NCBI GenBank assembly: GCA_029204225.1
Contig: CM055097.1
Location: 70,026,982-70,090,981 of the forward strand
Direction of reading: 5' to 3'
Length of the DNA stretch: 64,000 bases
From: Diphasiastrum complanatum
Lineage: Eukaryota > Streptophyta > Lycopodiopsida > Lycopodiales > Lycopodiaceae
The notes under the pieces were generated by a model. The model was not told the origin of the DNA, ran no database searches, and saw only the letters and a list, made by a program, of their open reading frames with translations. The stretch's first letter is position 1, and each line of letters starts with the position of its first letter. Shown here piece by piece: positions 23,501 through 36,917 of this stretch. Both the position numbers and the translations under genes were made by a program.

Positions 23501-25479
23501 CTTATTGGCTCTTGAGGTCCAATCATATTAAAAGGTGCAAATCAAGAGATTCAATCATGTTTAGAGGTCATCACATACTTTTTAGAGCAAAACTCAAGCC
23601 ACCACTATATGGAAGTGAGCTCTCATTGTACTCGTTACACTTCTGGGAGATTTATTTTGGAGTTGTACAACCCATTTGTTATAAGTTATTAACAAACATG
23701 CACAATGAAGTCGACAACATGAAACCTAGTTTATCCTTGAACACACCCAAGCTATGGACTTTTTCCATCCCTAGATTAAAGCTTCCTCACCCTTGAGTCC
23801 GATGGAATAATCACAACATGAAAGCTTTTGACTATGCTACTACAACATCGACTTTTATCAAAGTTTTGAGTATGATACTACAACATCAATTGATATTTTT
23901 TTTCTTGAGTTAAGTTGGCCTTGGATTCATGCTTAGCTTGAACGTGTGAGTATTAGAAATGTCTAATGATAAGCTTTCTAGTTGTACATACATCCAATAT
24001 TAACTTTGTATCAGACTTGAGTTGTCAAGTCACATGGTGGGTACTACTACTAGGGACCTTCATGAACCCTGAAAATCACATGTTACTTGCTACATATTAA
24101 ACTCTATTTCACTCCTCTCCTTCCATGCCATTTCCTAGCCAGAGACATCCATTTGCTAGCATGCCATGTGCTATGAAATTTTGCAAGCAAGATACAATGA
24201 AAACTCATGAAACTCGTAGATGATTTACTCGCAGAATGTCAAAACCCAATATTCAAGAATTTATGAATTCATGGTCATGCAAATTCCCTGGACTACTTTT
24301 AGGGTTCTTGGCTTGAACCATTTATTGTGCCCTAGTGGCATTCCTCCCGACATAGAGGACGTTTTCAAGCATACATCGGAATTGAGCAACAACTGGTCCA
24401 ATGGGTTCATGTTGAGCCCACGAACCTCTGGACACCTACCGTCTGAGGTTCTGATTGTTTTTTATTGAATTCGACCAATTCCTGGCTCGACGAGCCTAGA
24501 ATCTCATGACTACATTTAGGATTTCTGGTTCAGATGCACATTTTGTTGTGAGTACTGAACTGTTTGGAGCTCAGTTTAGTCTTCTGGATTTGTCTCAATG
24601 TGTAGCACATGACGGAACACAGGGTCTGAAAAACGGACTCCGTTCGACGACATTGGACCAATTCTCAGGAATGTTGGAAAGTAGTCCATTTAGTGACATT
24701 CTCCCCAACAGAAAGGGCATCTCTGGACAAACGACATCAGATGACCGTCTACCCTAATTGATTGGGGGATTACCGTCTACCCTACACCCCCTCCCTTTTG
24801 TACCCCAACAATCTTTTTTCCACCCACCTTCCTTTCACTTTCCCTCCCCTTTGACTTCATACATTTAATATAGCTTATAGTGTTGTTTTCTAACATAACT
24901 TTGATATGTGAAGAAAGCATTTCAACTCTAAAAGCTAACCCTAACCTAGTTTTTCCCATGTTGAAACTTTGTTTTGCCTTTTAAAATGTCATTTAAAACC
25001 CCCTCCGAAACATCTTTACACCTCCTTTCTATATCCGTCAAGCCCCACCCCAATCACCACTTTTGCTCTCCCAAATCCTAATTCTTAACCCACCTCTAGC
25101 GTTACCCATACTCTTAACCATAAACCTAACCCTATTTTCCCCTCTTTTTTCACCCCCTAAAGTCTATGTTACATTTTCCAAAGAACATTCCTAGCTCTCC
25201 CCCAACATCGGTTCTATCTCCACATCCTCTCTATCTCATAATCCATTAAGGCACTCCTACCCCCCTCAAAAAAAGTTGTAGATTACTCGTCAAAAAATAA
25301 TGGAACTTAAGTTATCATCACAATAACTTGATGATAAAGTAAACACAGAGTAGGTGGTGGGTCTACAAAGCTCCGACAAAGATAAAAAAAATTCACACAA
25401 AACTGGCTTGCATAACTTGAGTCTTGGACAAAGATCTCATATGGAAATTGCATGGTTTTTTGTAACATAAGTGCTCCAC
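23501..25479. other. No gene recognised
   Basis: About 2 kb without a recognisable gene. Frames of 80-94 codons open on plus (23512-23796, 24220-24468, 24506-24757) match nothing I know. From about 24780 to 25260 the plus strand is pyrimidine-rich (ctccc, cacccc, taacccta words). Confidence 0.4.
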
Positions 25480-26340
25480 ATAAGAAAACATGTTAGATCT
25501 GTCATAAATAGGTAGATAATGGAATGCGGAAAGTTCCTACTTCCAATGCATGACCACGCCTATCAAAAATTGAACAAAGCAGTAGCGATGGAAATCACGT
25601 TCAATCTTTAGCAACTAACTTTCACTAGATACAAAGTGATTACATAGCCAAATATAAAGTATTGAATTCTCAAACAATTTCTATCAGTAACAAAAGCAAT
25701 ACAGAGATGCATGACATATATTGAACGCAATAAAAAATAGTATTGATTCAGAAAAACAAAATCAGATGCTAATGAGTGCAAGACAATAGCGGATAGAAAC
25801 CGCGCATTCTAAAACTGTCTCTGAGTAACTAAGAAAAAAGTTTGATAATAAGCAGCTCTACTGATAAGTAGTAGCACAATAGCAATTCTAAAATTAATCT
25901 CTAAAAGATTGAGCTAAAATGCTCAAGAGAGTTCAAGCTTGAAAGCTTGATAGAGAGCTAACTACAATACTTTTTGATTGTGAATGATCTGCTTGATGAG
26001 AGCGCAGGAAGTCTCGTGTAATAACACTCAACTCCTCCACGATTCACAATGTTGATTCGTTGAACATTGAAAAGAGATGTATGAACAGCTGATTTATAGT
26101 AAGTAATTAGGTCATCAAATGGGATTGCTAGTTGAGTAGTGTCCACTGGCATTCATCCAGTTCCTTCTCAGAAATTGATTGCTAATAAGCGGTGAAAATT
26201 GGCCGTAAACAGTCTGTCTGCATAAATGAACTAAAACTGTTACTCTATAGAAATGAACTAAAACTGTCACAGGCGACAATGTCGGCCCTTTGCAAAAAAA
26301 ATGAGTGTCTAAAATCTCATTTCCTTCATATTTGAGGTAG
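25480..26340 (-). mobile_element. Probable Gypsy LTR remnant
   Basis: It shares a segment with 18290-18370, next to the Gypsy copy at 18.5-22.4 kb. Read on the minus strand it has a CTATAAATCAGC box near 26100, followed by sequence ending CAAGCTTTCAAGCTTG (about 25949-25934), an R/U5-like layout. Coding content is absent. Ends are not defined. Confidence 0.45.
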
Positions 26341-26448
26341 CTCCACAATTTGCCAGAGTCATTTCCTTAACATTTGAGATACTTTGAAAAATGCAAAAAA
26401 TGCAACTCTACAGTTTTACTCGCAATTCATGATAGGCGAAAAATGCGA
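26341..26448. repeat. Copy of the repeat at window start
   Basis: catttccttaacatttgaga, then actttgaaaaatgcaaaaaa and ttttactcgcaattcatgat, match positions 1-180 closely, so the two places share a dispersed element. Confidence 0.75.
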
Positions 26449-26756
26449 AAAAGATGACTTCCCACGAGTTACATCCATTTATAGCAGGTTCAAATCTAAT
26501 TTGAAACTTGGTTTCCCTCCATAATGAAAAATCCTCCTATTTTTTGTGACTAGATTCAATGTCTCTACTACTCAAATTTGAATCTTCTAAAACTCGTGTA
26601 TTACAATTTTCCACACTTTCAAAAAGTGTTTATTCAAATTTTTTTAGACCAATACAACTTTGAAAAGTCAAACTCTTAGTCTAATATGAAAATTTGCCTC
26701 AATTGCCAAATATACAAATATGACCAAAATAGCAAAACTAGTTGAAATTTCTCACA
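26449..26756 (-). mobile_element. Partial LTR of the odd Copia family
   Basis: Matches the LTRs at 46021-46631 and 32152-32803 from the ccacgagttacatcc box through cacactttcaaaaagtgttt to the end at ctcaca. Orientation is minus. The R/U5 part is missing. Just beyond it, actagctgaaatttctcaca at about 26768-26787 repeats the LTR terminus. Confidence 0.8.
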
Positions 26757-27334
26757 CTCCTTCAAAACTAGCTGAAATTTCTCACATTCACTGGTCCAAG
26801 ACTGTAAAGTTCTATAGTTGGAATTGCTCCATTTTGTTTGTTATCTAGACTAGGAGGTATTTTCCATTTGTAAAATTCTCATTTACTCACTAAAAATTCT
26901 CTAGTGAATGTAGGCAAGGTAGGTGATAACGGCATAGTGATAGCAGCATATCATTAACTCCCAAAAATAGTGGTACAAACTTCCATCTTTCAAATGCATT
27001 GAAATATTATATATTCTAGAAGAAATGTTCAATGCTCAAAACACCACACTTGAGGAAGTAAATGATTGATTGAAAGCAAATTTGGAGGAGGTTGTACTTC
27101 ATCTTTATTTAGTAGCTAAACCTACTTTGGATTATCTTTATATCTCTATTTGTCTAAAATTACAAAACTTGTAAATTAATTATAAAATGTTCGAGAACAC
27201 GAAGGCATTGCATGTTCCAAATATGAGATCATTTCAATACATGATTTTTACGAAATTAGCTAATGGTTTCTATAAGAAGTGCATACAGATGGAGATACGT
27301 TTACCAGAAGAGAGGAATTGTCAGGTGGCCTGAG
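26757..27334. other. No gene seen
   Basis: AT-rich sequence between an LTR fragment and the degenerate chromovirus copy. Confidence 0.35.
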
Positions 27335-30060
27335 CAGCAGCGCCCAAGCTTGGGTATTTTGAAAAATTATGAGATACAGATCCCAAATGGTATTTCATTA
27401 TTTACAAAATCTGGAAGCCCTAAAATCTATTTCTCTATTATGTTAAACCTCTACTTTTTAGAAATTTCTTAAATACGAGACAATTAGATTGAGATTCATA
27501 TAATTCCTTCTGGTGTAGAACTTGGTTCTGATTCCTAGATCCAAATGTTAATCTCTATTTGATAGTTAATTATTGAGATGTAATATTTCTATCACTCGGT
27601 ATAGGATATTCTATGATTTTGAGGAACAAGTTGATGTGTAATATTATTGGATACTAATTACTGACTTTTTCAAATCTTTGATATCTTATACATTGTCTTT
27701 TAAGAACTTTTTAGTTGAAATTATGGAATTTCTTTCAAAAGGAGGAGAAGAAAAGATACAAATAAGACTTTCGATGAATCAGCCAGTTGCATAGAATTTT
27801 GAAAAAAAAATCCAGTATGTGTGCAAAGATAGAAATATCCAATTGAAATAGAGGAACTCTCTAAGTGATTATTTTAAATAATCTGGAACTAGAGGAGTTT
27901 TGGGGTTGTTGAGCTATGTGATATTCATGAATATGGGAAGTAGTGGTAAAGATTAAATTAAGGTTCACTGATTGTTGCCAAGTACCATTTTGTATAAGCG
28001 GAATAAAGCTTTAATCTTAATCTTATGTCCAAAGATGTCTGTATAAGTCGGCCTAATCTTGGTTTGTACACTAAGATTTGAAATAGGCTGATTGGTTGAA
28101 GAAATTTTGTTAATAAGAGTTAGATGATTGGAAAACTTGTGATGTGAAATTATTCACTTCAGAGATTACTCATGAGAAATAGAGTTTGTTTGTAGCTGGG
28201 TTGCAAGATTCTCAATGAGTTTATGTGAGTAACATATGTGGATTATAGATATCTACCAGTTTATATCCTATGTTTATGTATAGAAACATAGTGGGATATG
28301 TTGCTTATGTAAATCTCATCATAGTTCATTTTCGAACATTGTTATATTTAGATTATAAATGAGATTTCTTCACTCATTTAGTTATAGACTAAGTTCTCAT
28401 GTGTGTTTCCTATGTACTGAGTTTACATTGTATATTTAAACTAGTCAGAGTGCATAGACACATATGTTATTTAGAACAATCACTTGCAGGTTAATGGTTC
28501 TTAGTTGTTTATTTTGATCTATATTGCTTATAAGACACATGATTTGTGAGTCATCAAGATTCATCTATAGAAGTTGTATGCATAGAATATAGAATATTCT
28601 TGATATTGAATATTTCCTAAATGAGAAATATATCCCAAGTTATTGACTAGATCCCAATGAGCTCATATTGGATGACAGAGTCTAACTAATAGTAAGGATA
28701 ACCACTGAACTCAGTTGGAATTTAGCAGAACTTTGTATATCTTGATGTTGTTCTACGTGATTGTATAAAGTTTACATTGTTAAAGACGGATGTTATAATG
28801 GTCTTGAATTACTTGGTTGATTGTATAATTTGGGACTCATAATCTGCTTAAGAATCGGGTTGGAATAATATTTTTGGAATCCAATAATTTTCCTTGTGAA
28901 AATGACTTCAAATGTTTTTTTACATTTCTTGAGTGGTATGTTGTGCATGTACTCCAGTTTTTTTTTTATGATTATGATTTTGGAATCCTATAAATTATGA
29001 TTGACGAATCATAAGATTCTAAATATTTATGATCGACAGATCATAGATTGATACTTAAAGGTCATTAAAAGAAAAAAAATGTGAGGATCTTTAAGATAAT
29101 AAGTGATTCTTGATCAATTGGGAGAGTCAAGGACTCAGATCTGTTATTTTAACTCTAAATTTCTTTACTCCCATGCATATTTGAGATTATGTACATCTCA
29201 TAGGCATTTTTATTAAGTAATTGCTTACTTATGAGGAATTTGCTTACCTTTACAAATTGTAGACAAGGAACGCTTGTGCACTATTTTCAGCCTAACTTTG
29301 GTTGATTAGGAGTAGTTAAGTCTATCATGATTGAATGGTTGCTATTTCCTTGCATATGTTGCTAGGAATAGAGCGCTTAAATCAAGAGAGTATCTGTGGG
29401 GTATTCAGGACTGAGTTAAAGTCATTTTTATCTTGACGGATCTCCTAGAGATTTTGGTAGGATGAATGGTTGTACCATAGTTTTTTGAAAAAATTCTAAG
29501 TGTATTGGTCCCAAGAAGCATTTATGACAAGTCTACAAGTAATTGTGGATAGTCTTGGACCATAATTGTTTGGATTTTAACTTTTGAACATTTATTTTCA
29601 ATTAAAAGTGACATTTCACCCAGGGATTCATGTAAATTGAGGTTACGTGAAGGTGATGTTACTAGATTGGAGAGGATCGGACCCAATAGGAAAATTTATC
29701 TCTTAGTGTACTTCTAAAGATCGATATAGTACTTCAGTGCAGAGATAGATAATTAAAGAATTATTCCATCTCTAAGTACTTATTTGATATTGAAGTCAAA
29801 CTAAGGATTGATTTTCAGGGTAAATGTGAAAGTTAAAAGATTGATTTGTTAGCTTTTGAACTTGATCTTCATGATTGGTCGACTGCTCAATCCAGTGTAT
29901 AATGTAAATTAGTTTAGATGGTGATGACAATTAGATATATTGAAGATTTTGCCCATTTGGAGGACTTATCGCTCAATGTATCTTGAGATCTGAAAGAATA
30001 CTCAGAAAAAGAGATAAACAGATGAGGAATCGTTTTATTTATGGGTACTTGATTAGGTTG
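27335..30060 (+). mobile_element. Degenerate 3' half of a chromovirus-type Gypsy element, copy 2
   Basis: Long parts align with 40090-42760 of the element at 36414-42992. Shared blocks include gagacaattagattgagatt, ctgactttttcaaatctttg and atgattgacgaatcataaga-type runs. Near 29615 a FHPGIHV block parallels HPVFHV (near 42525) of the other copy, the end of Gypsy integrase. Stops are everywhere and no frame survives. I saw no LTR on either side. Confidence 0.7.
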
Positions 30061-30106
30061 ATTGGTCAGATAAAGGATAATAATACTACTCCATGACCAG
30101 TTTTTA

Positions 30107-30337
30107 CAATATTCACAATAAGTATTCACAATAATCATGATTATTTACAATATTCACGATAAGTATTCACAATAATCATGATCAATATTCACAATAATCA
30201 TGATTAGTATTCACAATAATCACGATCAACATCTCAAAATATTTGCTTTCAAAATTCAGTATTCACGATAATCATGATCAATATTCACAATAATCACGAT
30301 CAACATCAAAATATTCACTCTCAATATTCACAATTTT
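30107..30337. repeat. Tandem array of a ~24-bp unit (tattcacaataatcatgatc)
   Basis: About nine imperfect copies of tattcacaataatcatgatc with small variants (cacgat/catgat). It lies at the end of the degenerate chromovirus copy. Confidence 0.85.
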
Positions 30338-30839
30338 AGATCATCGCCACCCATCAATTAGGTAGTCTTAAGGACGGATCTTTGAAAAAGTTGACCAATT
30401 CTTCATCCAATATGGAAGACATTTTGCATATGTCCTGCAAACAAAAACACAACCACAAAATTATGATAGATCAAGATCAACTATTACTAGTGACAACTTA
30501 TTAATTTTGTATATTTTTCACAAAAAGTTTAATAAGTACGATTGTGTATGTCAAACAAAAAATCATTTTCAGGATCTAAGGAATAAGATAATTTAAAGAA
30601 AAAAAGGTATTTGTGCTTCGAATTATCACGCATAATCCACCATTCACAAACAAAGACTATGCATATATATATAAGCATGGGTGATGCAATTTGCTACAAA
30701 GCATACAATTTTGCATGTTAAGAATGCAAAATGACATAGTTATTGCACCTAGGGCTATTCTCAATCCCTGACTCTCTCTTTTCAAGCTCTAGAAAGGTTC
30801 CAAGGCCTGTTCCACACCCTCCGCCATAGCACTATTGCA
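30338..30839. other. No gene seen
   Basis: AT-rich spacer; nothing recognised. Confidence 0.4.
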
Positions 30840-31110
30840 AGTCTCCTTCAATACAATATTAATCCAGTGCTTGGTTTCATCTTGAGCATACCAGGCACAT
30901 CAGATTCTTCATCAACTAGTACCTGGAGGGCTGCGGTAGCTCCTTCTTTATCAAGTCTCTGCTCTCCTCCTTACTTTTCTACTTCTTCTTTTCAAGTTCG
31001 GAACGAATAGCGACAACATTGGCCAGAGCTTTCTCTAGTCTCCGCTTTTTCTTCTTGGCCTGATTCAAGCGGTCTCACTCTTCTTTCACCTTTTTTTTTT
31101 CTTTCCGAGA
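30840..31110 (-). pseudogene. Possible remnant of a Lys/Glu-rich coiled-coil gene
   Basis: The minus strand reads LNQAKKKKRRLEKALANVVA followed by IRSELEKKK, a stop, then KSKEESRDLIK. In another frame it gives GATAALQVLVDEESDVPGML. The charged, helix-like composition differs from neighbouring transposon DNA and looks like an old gene fragment. I cannot name the family. Stops and a frameshift show it is not functional. Confidence 0.3.
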
Positions 31111-32151
31111 GCTAGCTGCCCCTAGCAAATGGATAAATCCCCGTCTCTGAATTGTCCCTTCCCTATCCGCAATTCTACCTCAATACAACTGATGCCACTC
31201 TCTATACAAGTTCTAGTTCACATCATTATTCAAATAAGAAAAAAAAGAAGGCAAACAACTACATCCTTTGATCGTTGTACTGGTATAGTAACAAGTATAC
31301 CATGACTTCCAACAAGACCATGAAAAAAATAGACTCAGCTACTCGCACGAAAAAGAATAACACTCATGCTTTTATTTCTGATTTCAGATAAATTCACATC
31401 AAACCTTTAGACCTATCAATTCTATAACCTGCTCAAGCAAAATGCTATAAAGGAAAACAAATCTGACAATTTGATTCAAGCGAAGGAAGCTTACTACAAA
31501 CTAGACATCATGGGGTAAACACAACATGAGACAAATGAATATAAAGTCGCCATGCATGGTGCTTTCTACCATCCACCAGAAAACTATTATCTGCATCCAT
31601 TGTTGACTTAATCTAGAATCAATATGTACAAAAGCACTAGTGATCTATCCTGGATCCCGATCCATAACAAATTTAGGTTGATGTCCACCCAAGGGATAGC
31701 AAATAAATTCACCAACTTGAATAAGTCACTAAGAAATGTGTTTGTCAATTCAAACATCAACAACAATAGCGAAAGGTAATCCAATGCCATGCATGTGTCC
31801 ATGCACGTGTCCACCTCCTAAGAATGCTACAAGATCTTGTTCAATGATTCCATCCACAACATTGACTAACATCATTTCTCTCGCCCTCGCGCTTGCGCTC
31901 TCTCGTAGTGGCGCTGCACCCACCTTGCCCCCGTTGAATCTTGAGTGGGTACATGTACTAATGAACACATGCAGCAGCAAGAAGAAGCAGCACTAAAATG
32001 GTTAACAAACATATAGAGGGTGGAGGTCCCAAATGGTTTCATGTTTTGAGAGGCTGGAATGTTCTTGAAACATGCAAAATCACATTCTTTGTTAGCTTTC
32101 ACTTTTGAAAATCTATTCATTCATACTTATAGTAAAGCACCACATTCCATG
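31111..32151. other. No gene recognised
   Basis: Intergenic sequence. Frames at 31736-31996 (plus) and 31980-31750 (minus) overlap each other. The minus one contains GGGHVHGHMHG, a His-rich run, but no supporting domain. Confidence 0.35.
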
Positions 32152-32803
32152 TGTGAAGGATTTCAGATCATTCAAGATCCAATCCATGTCCCTGATCTTT
32201 GGTTACAATAAGGAGCAAACCAACAATCCTGCCAATGTAGAGAAATCAGCATCTACATACAAAATGAGATGCAAACTCTAAGAGATACTGATCAAACATG
32301 AACCAAAACATAAAATATGTTTGTTGTCCGTACAATTACAGTACCCTACTATATTTCACACGTGTGGAACCAAAAATAGCAAAATATGAGCATTCTACAC
32401 ACAAGATTGCAAGATATCACCAAGATAGTGCACCAATGAGTAGTAGAACCCAAAGAGAACCATGTATAATGATGAAATGAGAGATAGAAGAGAGAAGATA
32501 TGTCTCTCCACGAGTTACATCCTTTTATAGAGTGTCCAAACCCTATTTGGCCACTTGGCTTTCCCTCCAAAATGTAAACCCTACTATTTTTGGGTCTAGA
32601 TTCAATGTACCCAAAGTTCAAATTTGAATCTCTCTCAAACTCGACTACCAACTTTCCCACACTTTCAAAAAGTATTTATTGAATGTATTTTAAACTAATT
32701 TAACTTCAAAAAGTTTATCTCTAAGTCTATAATGAGTTTTGGCCTCTTATTGACAATTTACCAAAATGTGACTAAACTAGACTAAACTAGTTGAAATCTC
32801 TCA
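32152..32803 (-). mobile_element. 3' LTR (652 bp) of the odd Copia family, copy B
   Basis: On the minus strand it runs from TGAGAGATTTCAACTAG to ATCCTTCACA. It follows a purine tract (GTTGAAGAGGGAG) at the end of the internal region. A TATAAAAGG box lies at 32529-32521 (minus). It aligns over its length with the LTR at 46021-46631. A 2-bp loss at the LTR start distinguishes it from the TGTGAGAG form at 61.4 kb. Confidence 0.88.
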
Positions 32804-34228
32804 CTCCCTCTTCAACTATAAAACTTTGATCCAACTTTAGAATGATCTCCATCCTAAGTATATATCTCCTTTCTAAGGTTCTGAAGTATCTTTCATAATT
32901 GATATAGAGAATAGTGTCCAAATTGGATGCTTCATTATCTCTTACATCAATTTTACACATCAAGATATAACTAGAAGATGAAGAACCAAATAGAATGTGA
33001 ATGAAATGATTCCTCCATGCTTCAAACTTTGAACTCTCTGAAAAATTATAGCAACCAAACAATAAATGTGAGTGATGACCATTTGCTTGCTTGTCTCCTC
33101 CAACTTTGTCCTTTCTTGATATGTCTCCACCATAAAACTCCATGAATGAGCCTCCATCTCCATCTTGCCACAAGAAACCATCAAACCTTGGAAATCCATG
33201 AATAGGTGAGTACATAAATTATGCAAATCCAGCACCACATGACTCCATAAACCAAGTAGGTTGCACTAGTCCATCTTCAAGTTCTACTTGACACAAGAAA
33301 ATGACCATGAATTCACCAAAAATTGACAATCTCCAAGTATTGGCACCAAGTAGCTCAACACTTGAGAACTTAGCCATGGATGAGTGACATAATGAACTTC
33401 CATTAGCTTCATTTCCATCATCAAAACCAGCCAAGAATGCTAGTACAACTCCAACAATTATATATTGCAAGACAATGTAGCTAGTTTGTCCATATCTTGA
33501 CAATTTGCACACATCCACATGAAATAGCTCAAACATGAGATAGAACAAGTAAAGTAAACTTAAACAAAACTTCTTTGCTGCTCCTTTGACCTTACTTGAG
33601 TCTTCAATAAGCTGCAAAAGTAGATCCATAACATCTTTGACAAAATAACATTCCTTTGATGCTCTTGACTAGCTCCAAATTGCCACCTTTCCTTTTTTGT
33701 TGTTGAAGCCCTTTGAGACCAACCTCTTGATCATCAACATGACCATCAAAGTCATTGAACAAACTTTGTTTTCCATATCCATTACTTGCTTTTCCAATAT
33801 GAAAACCATGAGAACCAATATCCACTTGCATAGTATCATCTACACAAGAAAATTCTCCAAAACATGTGAGTAAAACAAAGTGAGTCGCTTCCACTTGCTT
33901 ACCTTTCTCTTGATCATCAAAGATATCAAAGATATGAATATCTTCAGACCTAAACCTCTGGAAATACTCCCTCTCAAACATATGATCTAGATCCAACAAG
34001 ATCTCATCAATGCTTGATCTCGAATTTCCACAAAGGTTAGTGAAAACAATGTCACCATCATAAATCAAAAGATAGATTCCAAACTTTCCATCCAACATGA
34101 AGTAGAGTAGGTGAAGATGAGTATCAAACCTAATAAATTCAGCCTTCTTGAGTCCATAACAAACCTCAATAAGCTCACCAATGAGATCTCCCTTGCCTTG
34201 AAGAAATTGCCTCTTGATTTGCTCCATG
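32804..34228 (-). pseudogene. Odd Copia family, copy B: RT remnant plus unidentified ORFs
   Basis: From the high end the minus strand reads a Copia RT-like block (YMEQIKRQFLQGKGDLIGEL, CYGLKKAEFIRFDTHL, YLLIYDGDIVFTN). YDGD stands where Copia RT has YVDD. Then comes a long unidentified stretch. One frame (33629-33219) starts LLQLIEDSSKVKGAAKKF and contains CKLSRYGQTSYIVLQY and SSVELLGANTWRLSIFGEF. The next (33215-32787) has HGFPRFDGFLWQDGDGGSF and CKIDVRDNEASNLDTILYIN. RNase H is absent. The region ends in a purine tract at the LTR. The unidentified part is shared with 43 and 62 kb. Confidence 0.75.
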
Positions 34229-34231
34229 TAA

Positions 34232-36413
34232 AAAAATCCCAAGATTGAGTGTATCCATTGCCATAAGAAGGGTCACGCAGCCATGGATTGTTGCCAAAAC
34301 CCGAGAAACAAATCAGCACAGAACAGACAGGAGAACAACAATAGTTCATCCTATGTTGAGGAGCCCGAGAGCTCAAAAATGGACGAAGAAAGAACGAACA
34401 GAAACTATTCGACTGCCTATATCTGTGAAGACGTGTGTGCAACATCAACATCTGACACACATGAGGTGATTCTAGACTCAGGATCCACCTCACACTTCAT
34501 GACATCAAGACGTATAATGTCTGATTTCAGAAGTGCAGATCCCTCAAGATTCATAGTTCTTGGAGATGGATCTAGACATCAAGTGAACGGTATTGGTTCA
34601 CTATGGCGCAACACCAACAACAGAGACAGACGACTCGAAGATGTCATGTTTGTGCCTACTCTGCAACAAGACTTGCTCTCTGTAGCAAGAATAGCAGATG
34701 CAGGGATGCGTGTGACGTTTTCTGACGAAGCATGCAATGTGATTGATGCCAGTACCAGTACTTTGATCGCTCAAGGCAGAAGGAAACGAAACCTATATCA
34801 TCTGAAGGTACGCCTACCTACATATCAGGTGCATCAGACTCACGATGACCAGCCAGACACTCTGTGGCACAAGAGACTCTGCCACATGAACTCAATGGCA
34901 CTTTACCAAGCAAGCCATCATGGAGCAGTAACAGGGGTCAGCATCTTGAATGCGACCAGTTCAACCACATGTGATGCATGTTTGAAGGGCAAGATGTCAC
35001 GCACACCATTCATCAAAGACTCCTATAGAACAACTAAGATTCTGGAGCTAATGCATTCTGACATCTGTGGACCACTCAATGTGATCTCAGTAGGAGGTTC
35101 AAAATATTATATAACCTTCATTGATGATTATAGCAAATTTGCCAGAGTGTATTTTATTCAGAATAAATCTGAAGCACTTGATAAATTCACAGAATATGTG
35201 AATTGGGCTAAGAGATGTACAAGCAGCAAAGTGAAGCAGATCAGAACAGATCGAGGTGGCGAATACATCTCGAATCGCTTCACTGGCTTATGCAATGATC
35301 GTGGCATCATTCACAGAAGAGCTGCAGCCTACACACCGCAGCACAATGATGTTACTGAACGAAAGAACAGGACCCTAATGGGAGCAGCCAGATGCATGAT
35401 GGCCTACTCGAAAGCTCCAAGGGCACTGTGGGCTGAAGCAGTAGCTACAGCCACATACATCCAGAACAGAACAAGCAAGTCTGGTGTCCCTCACACGACA
35501 CCACATGAGCTATGGTGGGGTAGAAAGCCCAATCTGTCTCACGTCAGAATCTTTGGCTGTGCAGCTTATGCACATATTTCTGATAAGCTTCAAAAGAAGC
35601 TTGATGAGAAAGTCGAGCAGGAATTTCTAGTAGGATATGACAACAATTCGTCATACTACAGAGTCTACATGCCAAACACGAACACTATGAAAATAATGAG
35701 AGATGTCAGATTCGATGAGAGCAGGACAATGGTCAATGACGATCCTGTCAGGGTACGAAGTTCTAGAGAGACAGTACTATGACGTGCCACCAATGACAGA
35801 GGGAACAGAGGACGAACACAAAAATGAAGATTTTTGAGTCCTCTCCCATTCGATCGACGAATCTGACGAAGAAAGATTCGAGAGGCAACCTGCTGCCGCA
35901 GTTCCTGTAAACCAAGATGGTGCCGGACCGAGCAGAGCAGACAAAGTCAAAGGCATAACTGTCCCAAGAGGATCTCCCAGAAGGTTGAAAAGACCACGAA
36001 GAGCGCCAGCAAGATATGTGCTAGGCAGCTCAACTTCCACATCAGAAGAGTTCTGCGGATTCAGTGGCAAACCACAGACTTTTGAGGAAGCGATTGAAAG
36101 TCCAGAAAAGGACAAATGGATCCAAGCCATGAACGAAGAGATGGAGTCCATGAGGAAGAACCAGGTATGGACATTGGAGCCATTACCACATAAGCGCAAG
36201 ACTGTCAAATGCAAATGGGTTTTCACGCTCAAATACAGACCAGATGGGAACTTCACAAAATACAAGGCAAGACTGGTAGCGAAAGGTTTCTCTCAGAGAT
36301 ATGGTATTGACTACTCTGAAACCTTCTCTCCTGTCGTCAAACATCCATCCCTACATCTGCTATTTGCATATGCAGCAGCTTATGACCTCAAGATCTACAT
36401 TGTGGACGAGAAG
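34232..36413 (+). pseudogene. Ty1/Copia gag knuckle-protease-integrase-RT fragment
   Basis: The reading frame opens at 34232 with a zinc knuckle CIHCHKKGHAAMDC and continues to 35782. Counting from the Met at 34283: protease Asp65 (VILDSGSTSHFM); integrase zinc finger H196, H201, C230, C233; DDE residues D260 (HSDICGP), D323 (RTDRGGEY) and E359 (HNDVTERKNR), an exact D35E spacing. A frameshift near 35775 and a stop at about 35835 follow. Then comes the RT N-terminus (EAIESPEKDKWIQAMNEEME, KCKWVFTLKYRPDG, YKARLVAKGFSQRYGIDYSE). RT is cut at 36413 by an inserted Gypsy LTR. The remainder of RT and RNase H is not found beyond that insertion. This is the best preserved pol in the window. Confidence 0.92.
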
Positions 36414-36904
36414 TGTTATGGCCATATTCAGTTAAGGACCTGGAATAGTCCTAATATGGTAGACCGGCCCTCCAGTATTTGAGATTATTGGTCATGCCTA
36501 GATTTTATTCCACGTCGAGACCTGTTGGTGACTAGTAAGCTTGAGAGGACCCAGACACTCTAATTGTGACATATGGAGTAGTGTATGTACATGTGACTGA
36601 TATAGGCAGGAGGTATGCATGTAGAGCTGTAACCTATTTATAGTTGACCTGCATGGGGATTGCATGTGCTCATGCATAGGATCCTACTCTCTATATATTG
36701 AGGTAGTGATTATTCCGTCAATGACTTTGGTTTAGGTTACTTGTTGAGCTCTTATCCTCTTGCTGTCACTTTGGCATGGCTTGGGGGCTAAATCCAGGAG
36801 GATTCTCCAGGAGGGATCTAGGTTTGGTTGGGTGGTTTTACTCCACAGTCTCTCTTGTGTTTTCCTATCCTCATCTTAGGGAATTGTCCCTAGTGGTCTT
36901 TACA
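36414..36904 (+). mobile_element. 5' LTR (491 bp) of a chromovirus-type Gypsy element
   Basis: Starts TGTTATGGCCATATTC and ends GGTCTTTACA. The first 175 bp recur at 42818-42992. A CTCTATATATTGAGG box at about 36690-36705 could be the promoter. It is inserted in the RT of the Copia fragment at 34232-36413. Confidence 0.92.
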
Positions 36905-36905
36905 T

Positions 36906-36917
36906 TGGTATCAGAGC
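36906..36917 (+). other. Primer-binding site of the Gypsy element
   Basis: TGGTATCAGAGC one base after the LTR end, complementary to the 3' end of plant initiator Met-tRNA. Confidence 0.92.

Noticed and set aside
31750-31996. His-rich GGGHVHGHMHG frame, considered as a metal-transporter fragment
   Set aside because: Only one short motif, no transmembrane or flanking similarity, and an equally long frame on the other strand.
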